Assembly (NCBI GenBank): GCA_025359045.1
Contig: JANYHN010000062.1
Coordinates: 62,001-126,000, forward strand
Length of the DNA: 64,000 bases
Direction: 5' to 3'
Source: Hyphomicrobiales bacterium
Lineage (GTDB): Bacteria > Pseudomonadota > Alphaproteobacteria > Rhizobiales > Aestuariivirgaceae
In this document: positions 18,108-27,969 of the stretch, one piece after another
Position numbering within the stretch: the first letter of the stretch is position 1
Layout of the letters: each line of letters begins with the position of its first letter
Notes under the pieces: generated by a model
The model's input: the letters and a program-made list of their open reading frames with translations, nothing else
Told to the model about the DNA's origin: nothing
The model's database searches: none
Made by a program: the position numbers and the translations under genes

Positions 18108-18320
18108 ATGAACCAATTGACATCACGTCGTAAATTCAGCCTTATGGCTCTGGGCCTCGCCACAGGTGGGTTGGCTATTGCAACAATCGCTTCACCAGCA
18201 ATGGCTTTCAAGGTGAATGTGCCCGGAGGCGAAGGCAATGAGGGCGCTGAAGGCGCTGGCCACGAAAGCAGTGAAGGTGGCAGACGCCGCAGCCACCATC
18301 GTCGTCGCAAGCACAAATAA
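18108..18320 (+). CDS. Tiny exported basic peptide with twin-arginine signal
   Basis: Starting at the ATG at 18108 with an AGGAAA site, the product is 70 residues. It opens with a twin-arginine type signal (TSRRKFSLMALGLATGG) and likely cleavage after SPAMA. The mature peptide of about 40 residues is Gly/Glu-rich and then extremely basic, ending GGRRRSHHRRRKHK. It is divergent from the two-component operon, whose first gene also encodes an RR-type signal, so it may be a target of that system. I know no family; the His/Arg tail could bind metal or polyanions, which is speculation. Confidence 0.6.
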   Translation: MNQLTSRRKFSLMALGLATGGLAIATIASPAMAFKVNVPGGEGNEGAEGAGHESSEGGRRRSHHRRRKHK

Positions 18321-18323
18321 CGA

Positions 18324-19091
18324 TCAAACAGCAGTAAAACCATTATCCACAAACAGGTGCGTGCCGTTTACAAAACTAGCTTCATCGGAGGCCAAGAACA
18401 ATGCGGCGCGTGCCACTTCCTCTGGCTCGCAAATTCGGCCCTGTTGAGCGGCGATTGCGGCTTCGGAAACGTCAACGCCCAATGCGATCAAGTCTTTTAG
18501 TTCCCGAAGGCCGTGCGGCGTTTTCACAAAGCCAGGGCACACCGCGTTGCATCGAATACCGCGATCTCGGAACTCGACGGCGATAGCCCGTGCAAATTGA
18601 TGACATGCTCCTTTGGTTGTACAATAAGCCACTTCCATTGGTGTGGCAGCAATTGCAGAAATAGAAGACGTACAAACAATCGATCCGCCGCCAGAGGCTA
18701 TCATTTGCGGCAACACGGCCTTCGTTATCAGATACATGCTTTTAACATTCACATCCGTCAGCCAATCCCATTCCTCCTCAGTTGTTTCGAGAAACGGCTT
18801 GATGATGATGGTGCCAGCATGGTTAAACAATACATTGATAATGCCAAGTGCGGCATGCACTTCAGCCACGGCGCGGCTGACGTCAGAAGCCGATGAAACA
18901 TCAGCCACTGCAAACATCGCTTGGCCACCTGCTGCCTTGATTTCGGCAACCGTTGCGGCAGCAGCTTCGGGATTTCTGTCCACAATACCTACTTTAGCAC
19001 CCTCCGCTGCGAACAAGCGGGACGCTGCCCCTCCCATGCCGGTGGCACCACCTGAAACTAAAGCCACTTTGCCCTGCAAACGTCCAGCCAT
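18324..19091 (-). CDS. SDR family oxidoreductase
   Basis: The 255-residue protein is a classical short-chain dehydrogenase: the cofactor loop VSGGATGMGGAAS with an Asp after the second strand (VGIVDRN) indicating NAD preference, NHAG, the catalytic Ser in TSSISA and the YCTTK motif with Tyr and Lys. It ends FVNGTHLFVDNGFTAV, typical of the FabG-like group. The ATG at 19091 follows an AGGGAGA site. It is convergent with the small basic peptide gene. The substrate is unknown. Confidence 0.92.
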   Translation of the reverse strand: MAGRLQGKVALVSGGATGMGGAASRLFAAEGAKVGIVDRNPEAAAATVAEIKAAGGQAMFAVADVSSASDVSRAVAEVHAALGIINVLFNHAGTIIIKPFLETTEEEWDWLTDVNVKSMYLITKAVLPQMIASGGGSIVCTSSISAIAATPMEVAYCTTKGACHQFARAIAVEFRDRGIRCNAVCPGFVKTPHGLRELKDLIALGVDVSEAAIAAQQGRICEPEEVARAALFLASDEASFVNGTHLFVDNGFTAV

Positions 19092-19222
19092 AATCAATTC
19101 TCCCTGATTTGCCAGATATATGGCAACGCAAAACCCGCGCTAGCAACTAAAAACATAGAAAATATCCACCTTTTATCGTCACACTTGAAATTTGGTCGCC
19201 TTTGGGGCATCTTACAGTTCTG

Positions 19223-19265
19223 CCCGGCCTCGATTGCTTCACAGCAATTGCCGGGTGTTATTTTT
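19223..19265 (+). terminator. Terminator-like hairpin in the greA leader
   Basis: CCCGGC (19223-19228) pairs with GCCGGG (19250-19255) and an inner ATTGCT pairs with AGCAAT around a TCAC loop. TGTTATTTTT follows. This is a good intrinsic terminator lying 38-80 bp before greA on the same strand. No plus-strand gene ends just upstream, so it may be an attenuator or may end a short leader RNA. Confidence 0.7.
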
Positions 19266-19302
19266 CCTTAAATTTGGAAGCTAAAGGACTATTCGAAAAG
19301 CC

Positions 19303-19776
19303 ATGGAAAAAGTGCCAATGACCGAACAAGGCTATGCCACAATGTTAGAGGACGTAAAGTTCATGAAATCGGTGGAACGCCCGCGCATCATTAAAGCGAT
19401 TGAAGAAGCACGCGCTCATGGCGACTTGTCCGAAAACGCAGAATATCATGCGGCAAAGGAAGCCCAAGGCTGGAATGAAACCAAGGTTCAAGAATTGGAA
19501 GATCGTCTCTCACGCGCAGAAGTGATCGACCCGACAAAACTATCGGGAGACACGGTAATGTTTGGAGCCAAACTTACGCTCATCGATGAGGACAACGATG
19601 CAGAAGTAAAGTACCAGATCGTGGGCGACTTTGAAGCCGACGTAAAGCAAGGCCGCATATCAATTTCATCTCCAATTGCCCGTGCATTGATTGGCAAGAA
19701 AAAAGGCGACAGCATTGAAGTGAACACACCCGGTGGCGGTAAATCATATGAGATTGTGAAGGTACAGTGGAAATAA
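19303..19776 (+). CDS. greA: Transcription elongation factor GreA
   Basis: The 157-residue protein opens [20 protein letters not shown] and continues with [20 protein letters not shown], the coiled-coil tip with the acidic residues that insert into the RNA polymerase channel. The C-terminal FKBP-like domain contains [14 protein letters not shown]. GreA stimulates cleavage of backtracked RNA. Length and start match the family. The 5' leader carries a terminator-like hairpin that may limit expression. Confidence 0.97.
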   Translation: MEKVPMTEQGYATMLEDVKFMKSVERPRIIKAIEEARAHGDLSENAEYHAAKEAQGWNETKVQELEDRLSRAEVIDPTKLSGDTVMFGAKLTLIDEDNDAEVKYQIVGDFEADVKQGRISISSPIARALIGKKKGDSIEVNTPGGGKSYEIVKVQWK

Positions 19777-19851
19777 GATAAATTCTTTTTTCAACCCTTT
19801 GCAGCTTTTTATTTCCGCACAAGCGCGAATAACTATCTTGGAGAGCGCCGA

Positions 19852-20640
19852 ATGAAACTGCGCTATATTTTACTACTGAATCTATTTCTCGCGAACTCTG
19901 CACAAGCCACTGTTTTCCTTGAAGATAAAACTTGGACTGAACTCCGGGATGAAGTGAAAGCAGGCTCAAATACCATCATCATTCCGATTGGGGGCACGGA
20001 GCAAAATGGCCCATTCATGGCGCTTGGTAAACATAATTTCCGTGTGAAATTTCTTGCCGAAAAAATTGCAACAAAACTCGGGAATGCAATGGTTGCTCCC
20101 TTGATTGCCTACGTGCCAGAAGGCACCATCAACCCCCCACTTGCGCATATGAAATTTCCAGGCACGATTACTGTGCCCGACAAAGTTTTCATTGATATGC
20201 TAGACTCCGCTGCACGGAGTTTGAAACACGCAGGCTTCAAAACCATTGTGCTGATCGGCGACCATGGCAGCTATCAAGGTGATCTCACGATAGTTGCTGA
20301 AAAACTAAACGCCGAATGGAAAGGCAGTGCGCGTGTATTTGCTGATCGTGATTATTACAATATTAGCCAACATCAGTATGTGGCTGCGCTGGAAGCCAAT
20401 GGTGCAAGAGAATCTGAAATCGGAACCCATGCCGGTTTGGCCGATACATCTCTAATGTTAGCCGTTGACCCAAGCAAAGTGCGAAGCGAAAAAATTGCCA
20501 GTGGTTCAAAATTCGACAGCGTTGATGGTATCTATAATGGTGACCCCAAAAACGCGTCTGCCAAATTTGGGCAGCTAGGGATTGACCTGATCGTGGATGG
20601 AACTGTAGACGCAATCAAGAATTTTACAGCAACACATTAA
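19852..20640 (+). CDS. Exported creatininase-like protein with altered metal-site residues
   Basis: The 262-residue product has a Sec signal peptide (LLNLFLANSAQA) and the creatininase fold signature IIIPIGGTEQNGPFMALGKH, then IVLIGDHGS and HAGLADTS. In canonical members the first block reads EQHG...TD, with Glu, His and Asp binding metal. Here the His is Asn52 and the Asp position is His61, and the usual HAGExETS is HAGLADTS. It may use another metal set or do different chemistry. An AGGAGA-like site precedes the ATG. It is 14 bp from the beta-propeller gene and probably co-transcribed. Confidence 0.85.
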   Translation: MKLRYILLLNLFLANSAQATVFLEDKTWTELRDEVKAGSNTIIIPIGGTEQNGPFMALGKHNFRVKFLAEKIATKLGNAMVAPLIAYVPEGTINPPLAHMKFPGTITVPDKVFIDMLDSAARSLKHAGFKTIVLIGDHGSYQGDLTIVAEKLNAEWKGSARVFADRDYYNISQHQYVAALEANGARESEIGTHAGLADTSLMLAVDPSKVRSEKIASGSKFDSVDGIYNGDPKNASAKFGQLGIDLIVDGTVDAIKNFTATH

Positions 20641-20654
20641 CTGAAAAGAAAATC

Positions 20655-21980
20655 ATGACCAAGTTCTTGGCCACTGCCCTCCTCTTGCTGACAACAACAC
20701 TCGTCACATATCCAGCAATAGCGACCGACATTAAGAAACATCACACTTCGAAGAAGTTTGTGATGAAGCTTTTGCACAAGAAACATGTGATAGTTAAAAA
20801 ACAAAAAGACAGAAATATCTTCGCGAAGCCAAAACGAAAAATGCATGTAATGAAGCATATTGTGCCGACGATACCATTGCCTGTGCACGAACCCAGCATT
20901 TTGCCAGCTTCAGCTGAAACGCCAAAATCTTACACCGACACAACCAATGTCTATGCAGAAACCGGCGCAAATAAATTGGATTTTGCCTTAATCAACGCCC
21001 TGCCCCGCGTCTATGTGCCAAACCACGCCTCTGATAGCGTGACAGTTATCAACGCCACGACCAAGCAAGTTGTAGAAACTTATAAAGCTGGCCGTGGGCC
21101 TCAACACATCATCCCTTCATGGGATAAGAAAACCCTATGGGTGGCTAATAACGCCGACCACTCCACCAAAGGTTCAATGACACCCATTGATCCTTGGACC
21201 GGCAAGGCAGGCCAGCAGATCACTGTTGATGATCCCTACAACATGTATTTCATGCCTGATGGATCATCGGCCGTGATTGTCGATGAAGCTTATCGCCAGC
21301 TGGATTTTCGCGATCCACAAACCATGGCGCTTCAGGGCAAATTACCATTGCCCGAATGCGAGGGTGTAAACCACGCAGATTTTGCCGCTGATAGTTCTTA
21401 CGCAATATTTACTTGCGAATTTGGCGGCGGGGCATTGGCCAAGGTTGATCTTAAAAATAAAAAACTTCTCGGAATTTTGAATTTTTCCAAGAAGGGCATG
21501 CCACAAGATATTCGGCTTTCTGCAGACGGTAAAACTTTCTACGTGGCCGATATGATGAATGATGGCGTATTCACTATCGATGGTGATAAATTTGTCGAAA
21601 CTGGTTTTTTTGAAACCGGCAAAGGCACACATGGTTTTACCGTCAGTCGCGACGGCAAGAAACTTTATATTTCTAACCGTGGTTCGCACAATATGGTGAG
21701 TGGCCCAAAAGGCCCAGGCAGCGTATCAGTGATGGATTTTGCTACTGGAAAAATAGAGACAACCTGGCCCATCCCCGGCGGGGGTAGCCCCGACATGGGC
21801 AATGTCAGTGTTGATGGCAAAACGCTTTGGCTCTCGGGCCGCTTTGATCATGAGGTTTATGCGATCAATACGACTGACGGTTCAGTTGTTAAAATTCCGG
21901 TGCAGTTAGAGCCACATGGACTTACAGTTTGGCCACAGCCCGGCCGCTATTCACAAGGGCATACAGGCAATATGCGTTAA
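20655..21980 (+). CDS. Exported YVTN/NHL-type beta-propeller protein
   Basis: The 441-residue product has a signal peptide (LLTTTLVTYPAIA), a basic His/Lys-rich linker of about 60 residues, and then repeated blades such as PRVYVPNHASDSVTVINATT, KTLWVANNADHS, KTFYVADMMNDGVFTID and KKLYISNRGSHN. This is the YVTN family of seven-bladed propellers related to the cytochrome d1 and nitrous-oxide-reductase folds. No CxxCH haem motif is seen. It follows the creatininase-like gene closely. The function is unknown; a periplasmic binding or scaffold role is likely. Confidence 0.85.
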   Translation: MTKFLATALLLLTTTLVTYPAIATDIKKHHTSKKFVMKLLHKKHVIVKKQKDRNIFAKPKRKMHVMKHIVPTIPLPVHEPSILPASAETPKSYTDTTNVYAETGANKLDFALINALPRVYVPNHASDSVTVINATTKQVVETYKAGRGPQHIIPSWDKKTLWVANNADHSTKGSMTPIDPWTGKAGQQITVDDPYNMYFMPDGSSAVIVDEAYRQLDFRDPQTMALQGKLPLPECEGVNHADFAADSSYAIFTCEFGGGALAKVDLKNKKLLGILNFSKKGMPQDIRLSADGKTFYVADMMNDGVFTIDGDKFVETGFFETGKGTHGFTVSRDGKKLYISNRGSHNMVSGPKGPGSVSVMDFATGKIETTWPIPGGGSPDMGNVSVDGKTLWLSGRFDHEVYAINTTDGSVVKIPVQLEPHGLTVWPQPGRYSQGHTGNMR

Positions 21981-23146
21981 GCAATTAATCGTTTCACACC
22001 CCAAAGCGCTAGTCCTGCACATAACCCCCAGAACGCAGCACCAACACCATAAAGACTAAGGCCTGATGCGGTGACCAAAAATGTTACCAACGCAGGCTCG
22101 ATATCTTTTGGCTCTTTCAACATGGCCGTCATACCGCCCATTAATGGTCCAAACAATGCCAGCCCCGCAATCGCTACCACGAGCTCATGTGGCAGTGCGC
22201 CCAAGATTTGCACAAAGCTCGCCGCAGCCAGCCCCACCAATCCATACATCACAAAATAAGGATACATAATTTTCCAGCGTTGCGCTGGATCGGGATGAGC
22301 ATCAGGCCCTGTAACTAATGAGGCGGTAATTGCCGCCATGTTAACGGCATGGCCGCCGAATGGAGCCATTATAATGGATGCTGCACCCGTTGTGAGCAAC
22401 GCTCCACTTAGCGGCGGTTGATATCCCGATGCACGCATGACAGCAAATCCAGGCAAGTTCTGTGATGCCATGGTCACCAGATAAAGCGGAACGCCTAGGC
22501 CAATCATCGCGTGCCACTCAAATTTTGGAATGTTAAAAGTCAGTGGGGTTATCCCCAAACTGCAACACGCAGAGCCCATGCTTCCGCTCATGAATGCGAT
22601 GACCAATCCTAGCACAGTTATTACGGGCACAGCATAAAGTGGCAGCATTATTCGCATTGCAAAAAATACAATGATCAGTGGCACAACCAACCATGGTGCG
22701 GCCAAACTTGCAGCAGGCACTTTCAAAACATAAGTGACTAATACACCCGCTAGCATTGCCGCAGCAATCGCCGACGGCATTTTTTCGATAGCGCGCTCAA
22801 ACGGTTTCACCAATCCGGTGACCACCATCAAAATACCGGCCACCACGAATGCACCTAATGCAGATTGATAACTAATACCTGTTGCACTTCCAACAATAAG
22901 CGCCGCCCCTGGCGTGCTCCATGCTGTAATGATTGGCATCTTGTAACGCCAACACAAAATTGCGGTTGTGATGGCCATCGCATAGCAAAGTACTGCGGCC
23001 CAAGACGCCTGTTGTGCAGGTGTCGCACCCACTGCTTGGGCCGCCTGCATGATAATCAAAATTGTCGAGGCAAATCCAATAATCACAGATGCGGCTGAAG
23101 CCGCTATTAGCGTCGTCCATCCACCACTGCGCGAAACTTCACTCAC
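21977..23146 (-). CDS. BenE family benzoate/H+ symporter-like transporter
   Basis: The 389-residue membrane protein has about twelve hydrophobic segments and BenE-type sequences: ITAWSTPGAALI, MPSAIAAAMLAGVL, NLPGFAVMRASGYQPP and GGHAVNMAAITASL. BenE proteins import benzoate with protons; the actual substrate here is unproven. It starts with GTG overlapping the stop of an Lrp-type regulator (GTGA), so the pair forms an operon and the regulator probably responds to an amino or aromatic acid. The stop overlaps the convergent propeller gene by 4 bp. Confidence 0.9.
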   Translation of the reverse strand: MSEVSRSGGWTTLIAASAASVIIGFASTILIIMQAAQAVGATPAQQASWAAVLCYAMAITTAILCWRYKMPIITAWSTPGAALIVGSATGISYQSALGAFVVAGILMVVTGLVKPFERAIEKMPSAIAAAMLAGVLVTYVLKVPAASLAAPWLVVPLIIVFFAMRIMLPLYAVPVITVLGLVIAFMSGSMGSACCSLGITPLTFNIPKFEWHAMIGLGVPLYLVTMASQNLPGFAVMRASGYQPPLSGALLTTGAASIIMAPFGGHAVNMAAITASLVTGPDAHPDPAQRWKIMYPYFVMYGLVGLAAASFVQILGALPHELVVAIAGLALFGPLMGGMTAMLKEPKDIEPALVTFLVTASGLSLYGVGAAFWGLCAGLALWGVKRLIA

Positions 23147-23616
23147 AGCAGCGGCACTTCAGGTTCATTCTTAGCAACATGCAAAACAAGAGATGTCTTC
23201 ACACTGTCAACATTGGGGGCCTTTGACAAAGCACCCATCACAAAACTCTGAATCGACTGCAAATCCCTCGCAGCACATTTCAGAACATAATCTGCCACAC
23301 CTGAAACAGCATAACATTCACGCACAATCGGCCAGCCCGAAACCCGCCGTTCGAAATCGCGCATTTCTTGATCCGCCTGGCTCTTGAGGCCAACCAGCAC
23401 CATCATTTGTACGCCGTAACCAAGTTTTGCGCCATCAAGCTGCGCCCTATAACCTGTAATAAATCCATCTCTCTCCAACGCCTGCACACGGCGAAGTGTC
23501 GGTGGCGGTGACAAACCTACGCGGTCAGAAAGCTCAACATTCGTAATGCGCCCAGACTTCTGGAGCTCCTTGAGAATTTTCCAATCAATGGTATCGAGAT
23601 CATCTGTCGTGTTCAT
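23143..23616 (-). CDS. Lrp/AsnC family transcriptional regulator
   Basis: From the ATG at 23616 the protein is 157 residues. The helix-turn-helix region is LDTIDWKILKELQKSGRITN followed by ELSDRVGLSPPPTLRRVQAL, and a RAM ligand domain follows (VQMMVLVGLKSQ, VRECYAVSGVADYVLKC). The C-terminus has KTSLVLHVAK. It is co-operonic with the BenE-like transporter and divergent from trxB, with a good inverted repeat between them. It probably regulates itself and the transporter. Confidence 0.93.
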   Translation of the reverse strand: MNTTDDLDTIDWKILKELQKSGRITNVELSDRVGLSPPPTLRRVQALERDGFITGYRAQLDGAKLGYGVQMMVLVGLKSQADQEMRDFERRVSGWPIVRECYAVSGVADYVLKCAARDLQSIQSFVMGALSKAPNVDSVKTSLVLHVAKNEPEVPLL

Positions 23617-23627
23617 GAACAAGATAT

Positions 23628-23644
23628 ACGAAATATTATTTCGT
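23628..23644. promoter_or_regulatory. Candidate Lrp operator (ACGAAAT-ATT-ATTTCGT)
   Basis: A perfect inverted repeat with 7-bp arms and a 3-bp centre lies 12 bp before the ATG of the Lrp-type regulator and faces trxB. Its symmetry and AT-rich centre suit Lrp/AsnC binding and autoregulation. Confidence 0.55.
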
Positions 23645-23738
23645 GTAGCTAGCCCATCCTGTTCACAACAGCTTGTATTCCCCTTGTGTGCCCCGCCATA
23701 TAAGATATGCTAAAATCACATAGCTTTTGGAGTTTGCC

Positions 23739-24701
23739 ATGCCTTCTCGTCATGCTCGCGTTATTGTTTTGGGATCCGGCCCTGCAGGGTACACAGCGGC
23801 CATATATGCCGCGCGCGCTATGCTGCAACCATTGATCATTCAAGGCATTCAGCCCGGCGGACAGCTGACGATAACGACAGATGTTGAAAATTATCCGGGC
23901 TTTGCCAAAACCATTCAAGGCCCATTCCTGATGGAAGAGATGCGCCAACAGGCCGAACATATGGGCACTGAATTAGTATCTGATACGATCGTGTCGGTGA
24001 AACTCAAAAATACCCCGATCGAACTGGTCGGAGACAGTGGCGTGGTCTACACTTGCGATGCATTGATCATAGCCACAGGTGCGCAGGCCAAATGGTTGGG
24101 CTTGCCGTCGGAACAATATTTCCAAGGTTTCGGTGTTTCGGCCTGCGCCACCTGCGATGGATTTTTCTATCGTGGCAAAAAGGTCATGGTCGTGGGCGGC
24201 GGCAACACGGCAGTTGAAGAAGCCTTATTCCTCACTAACTTTGCATCAGAAGTGACGGTGGTTCACCGCCGCAATGAATTCAAAGCTGAAAAGATTTTGC
24301 AGAACCGACTTCACAATCACCCAAAAATTAAAGTGATTTGGGATTCAGCTTTGGAAGATGTACTGGGCACGCATGAGCCTAAAGGCGTTCACACGGCACG
24401 GCTCAAGAATGTTAAAACGGGTGTAACAACGGATCACGCCGTCGACGGCATCTTCATCGCCATCGGCCACAAACCCGCAACAGAATTGTTTGAGGGCCAG
24501 TTGCCGTTTAAGAATGGCAATTATCTCGTCACGGCTCCATGGAGCACAGCCACTTCAATCCCCGGCGTGTTCGCGGCGGGCGATGTGACCGACGACATTT
24601 ACCGCCAAGCCGTAACGGCCGCTGGCATGGGCTGCATGGCTGCCCTCGAAACCGAAAAATATCTTCACAGTACAGCCGAGATTAGACAAGCAGCGGAGTA
24701 A
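23739..24701 (+). CDS. trxB: Thioredoxin-disulfide reductase
   Basis: The 320-residue flavoprotein begins with VIVLGSGPAGYTAAIYAARA (FAD-binding) and has the redox CATC motif at Cys136 and Cys139, the NADPH motif VVGGGNTAVEEA and the second FAD motif GVFAAGDVTDDIYRQ. It reduces thioredoxin with NADPH in the cytoplasm. The ATG at 23739 was chosen for its GGAG site and the usual N-terminus. A LysR gene follows 6 bp after the stop, an arrangement shared with other Hyphomicrobiales. Confidence 0.97.
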   Translation: MPSRHARVIVLGSGPAGYTAAIYAARAMLQPLIIQGIQPGGQLTITTDVENYPGFAKTIQGPFLMEEMRQQAEHMGTELVSDTIVSVKLKNTPIELVGDSGVVYTCDALIIATGAQAKWLGLPSEQYFQGFGVSACATCDGFFYRGKKVMVVGGGNTAVEEALFLTNFASEVTVVHRRNEFKAEKILQNRLHNHPKIKVIWDSALEDVLGTHEPKGVHTARLKNVKTGVTTDHAVDGIFIAIGHKPATELFEGQLPFKNGNYLVTAPWSTATSIPGVFAAGDVTDDIYRQAVTAAGMGCMAALETEKYLHSTAEIRQAAE

Positions 24702-24707
24702 ATAAAA

Positions 24708-25598
24708 ATGGACTGGGATAAGCTGCGGATCTTTCATGCGGTGGCCGAAGCCGGAAGCTTCACCCACGCAGGCCATGAATTACTGCTGTCCCAATCCGCG
24801 GTCAGCCGCCAAATTTCAGCCCTTGAAGAAGACCTCAAAGTCGCCCTGTTCCACCGCCATGCACGGGGCTTAATCCTCACTGAGCAAGGCGAAGTGCTGC
24901 ACCGCGCTGCGCATGAAGTGTTCACCAAACTTGAAGCTACCAAAACCAGATTGATGGATTCAAAAGAAAAGCCATCCGGCGAACTGCGCATTACAACGAC
25001 GGTGGGCCTCGGCTCCGTATGGCTCACCCCGCGCATCAAAGAATTTATGGAGCTTTACCCCGATATTGTTGTGACACTAAATCTTGACGACACCGAGCTC
25101 GACTTATCCATGCGTGAAGCAGATGTTGCCATCCGCCTGCGAAGACCAACCCAGCCTGATCTGATTCAGCGCAAACTTTTCACCGTGCATCATCATGTCT
25201 ATGCTTCACCAGATTATATCAAGCGCTACGGCATTCCAAAATCAGTCGACGATTTGGATAAGCATCGCGTTGTTACCTTCGGTAGCACCGAAGGTTATCT
25301 TACAAACTTGAACTGGCTAGAAACTGTAGGCCGCCCAGACGGCAGCCCACGGCGTTCGGCTTTGCGCGTGAACAACGCATATGGCCTCCGCCGCGCCGTG
25401 CAAGAAGGTGCAGGCATTGGCTCACTCCAAGATTATATCGTGCCCGCCGATGCAAAGAACCTCGTGCAAATCGACTTGCCTTTAGAAGCACCGCAGTTTG
25501 ATACTTACTTTGTATATCCCGAAGAATTAAAAGACACAAAACGCGTGACAGCGTTTAGGGATTTCATTGTGGGTAAGGCGAAAGAGTGGAGCTTTTAG
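24708..25598 (+). CDS. LysR family regulator co-operonic with trxB
   Basis: The 296-residue protein begins MDWDKLRIFHAVAEAGSFTH and QSAVSRQISALEEDL, the LysR winged helix, followed by the periplasmic-binding-protein-like effector domain (GELRITTTVGLGSVWLTPRI, then DVAIRLRRP). It lies 6 bp after trxB and is co-transcribed. A redox-related role is suggested by position only. Confidence 0.93.
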   Translation: MDWDKLRIFHAVAEAGSFTHAGHELLLSQSAVSRQISALEEDLKVALFHRHARGLILTEQGEVLHRAAHEVFTKLEATKTRLMDSKEKPSGELRITTTVGLGSVWLTPRIKEFMELYPDIVVTLNLDDTELDLSMREADVAIRLRRPTQPDLIQRKLFTVHHHVYASPDYIKRYGIPKSVDDLDKHRVVTFGSTEGYLTNLNWLETVGRPDGSPRRSALRVNNAYGLRRAVQEGAGIGSLQDYIVPADAKNLVQIDLPLEAPQFDTYFVYPEELKDTKRVTAFRDFIVGKAKEWSF

Positions 25599-25646
25599 TT
25601 TCGGTTTCCTTTGCGTCTTCTTCCGTCGCAGCGACAGGCGACAAAT

Positions 25647-26246
25647 TCAATGCCACAACATCGGCACAAGCGAAGCCACGAGCAAAACGGCCAAGCCCAA
25701 ATTTATGATTTTAAAATATCGCGGATCATTCAGCACATGCCGAAGCCCCACTCCAAACATCGCCCAAGTTGAGGCACTGCTAAGGCCCATCACAACAAAT
25801 GTACCAACAACAAATGCCACGCCAACATAATAATGCGCGGCCACGGTGTAAGCCGACAGTGCCGTGACAGCCATGATCCAAGCTTTCGGATTGATCCATT
25901 GAAAAGCAGCACCTTGGAAAAAACTCAAAGGCTCGCCCACAGCAGTGTCGCCCTCACTCGCGGGCTTTGAGTTTGCGATCTTCCACGCCAGCCACAACAT
26001 ATAAGCAGCACCTGCATATTTCATGATGGTGTAGAGGATAGGATAAATATCAAATATCTTTCCCAGACCCAGCCCCACACAGCCAATCATAAACGGAAAG
26101 CCAATGGCAACGCCGAGGATCAAGGGCAATGTGCGCTGGAATCCAAAGTTAATCCCCTGCGCCATAAGCAGAGTGTTGTTCGGCCCCGGCGTGAATGCCG
26201 TTATAAAGCCGAACAAAGCAAGTGCTAAAAAAGCGTCAAACGTCAC
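25647..26246 (-). CDS. LysE family translocator
   Basis: The 199-residue membrane protein has the family opening FLALALFGFITAFTPGPNNT, then ALPLILGVAIGFP-like and FQWINPKAWIMAVTALSAY segments, with about six helices. LysE/RhtB proteins export amino acids or their derivatives. It starts with GTG three bases after the stop of the DUF1993 gene. The substrate is unknown. Confidence 0.92.
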   Translation of the reverse strand: MTFDAFLALALFGFITAFTPGPNNTLLMAQGINFGFQRTLPLILGVAIGFPFMIGCVGLGLGKIFDIYPILYTIMKYAGAAYMLWLAWKIANSKPASEGDTAVGEPLSFFQGAAFQWINPKAWIMAVTALSAYTVAAHYYVGVAFVVGTFVVMGLSSASTWAMFGVGLRHVLNDPRYFKIINLGLAVLLVASLVPMLWH

Positions 26247-26249
26247 GAA

Positions 26250-26741
26250 TTAACGCCCCATAAAATCGCCCTTGCCCAATTCAATGCCAATGCTGCGCAG
26301 AATATTATAGGCTGTGGTCATATGGAAATAGATATTGGGCAATGCCATGCCATTGAAATAGGTAATGCCGTCCATGGTCATGTCATGGCCTTGAACCTTC
26401 ATGGTGATGTTGCGCTTGTCGGCACCTTCAAAAGACTTAGCATCAAGACTCTTCAAAAAATCTACTGTCTTGGCGAGGCGCGCATAAAGCTCATCAAAAG
26501 ACTTTTCTTCATCAGCATAGCTTGGCACAGCCACGCCAGACAAACGCGCTCCTGAACCTTTGCAGAAATCAGTGACCAGCTGAACTTGGCGGATCAATGG
26601 GAACATGTCTGGAAAAGTGCGCAAGTTAAGAACAACAGCTTTGTCTATTTTCTTGGCTTCAATTTGCGTCTCAGCTTTTTTCAAAAACTTCGCCGTGGCT
26701 TCAAGATTGCGAATGAGAAATGGAATTGATTGTGCGTACAT
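26250..26741 (-). CDS. DUF1993 family protein
   Basis: The 163-residue product begins MYAQSIPFLIRNLEATAKFL and has the segment NLRTFPDMFPLIRQVQLVTD, characteristic of DUF1993, a helical-bundle family related in shape to DinB-like proteins. The late H-M-T-T-A-Y-N-I-L-R-x-x-G also fits. The function is unknown. It lies between the aminotransferase and the LysE gene on the same strand, with an AAGGA site before the ATG. Confidence 0.88.
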   Translation of the reverse strand: MYAQSIPFLIRNLEATAKFLKKAETQIEAKKIDKAVVLNLRTFPDMFPLIRQVQLVTDFCKGSGARLSGVAVPSYADEEKSFDELYARLAKTVDFLKSLDAKSFEGADKRNITMKVQGHDMTMDGITYFNGMALPNIYFHMTTAYNILRSIGIELGKGDFMGR

Positions 26742-26755
26742 AGTTCTGTCCTTTG

Positions 26756-27967
<1,212 letters not shown>

Positions 27968-27969
27968 CT

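Noticed and set aside
20637-20888. Minus-strand His/Cys-rich frame at the start of the propeller gene
   Set aside because: Antisense to the signal peptide and Lys/His-rich linker of the propeller protein; its composition is a by-product of that linker.
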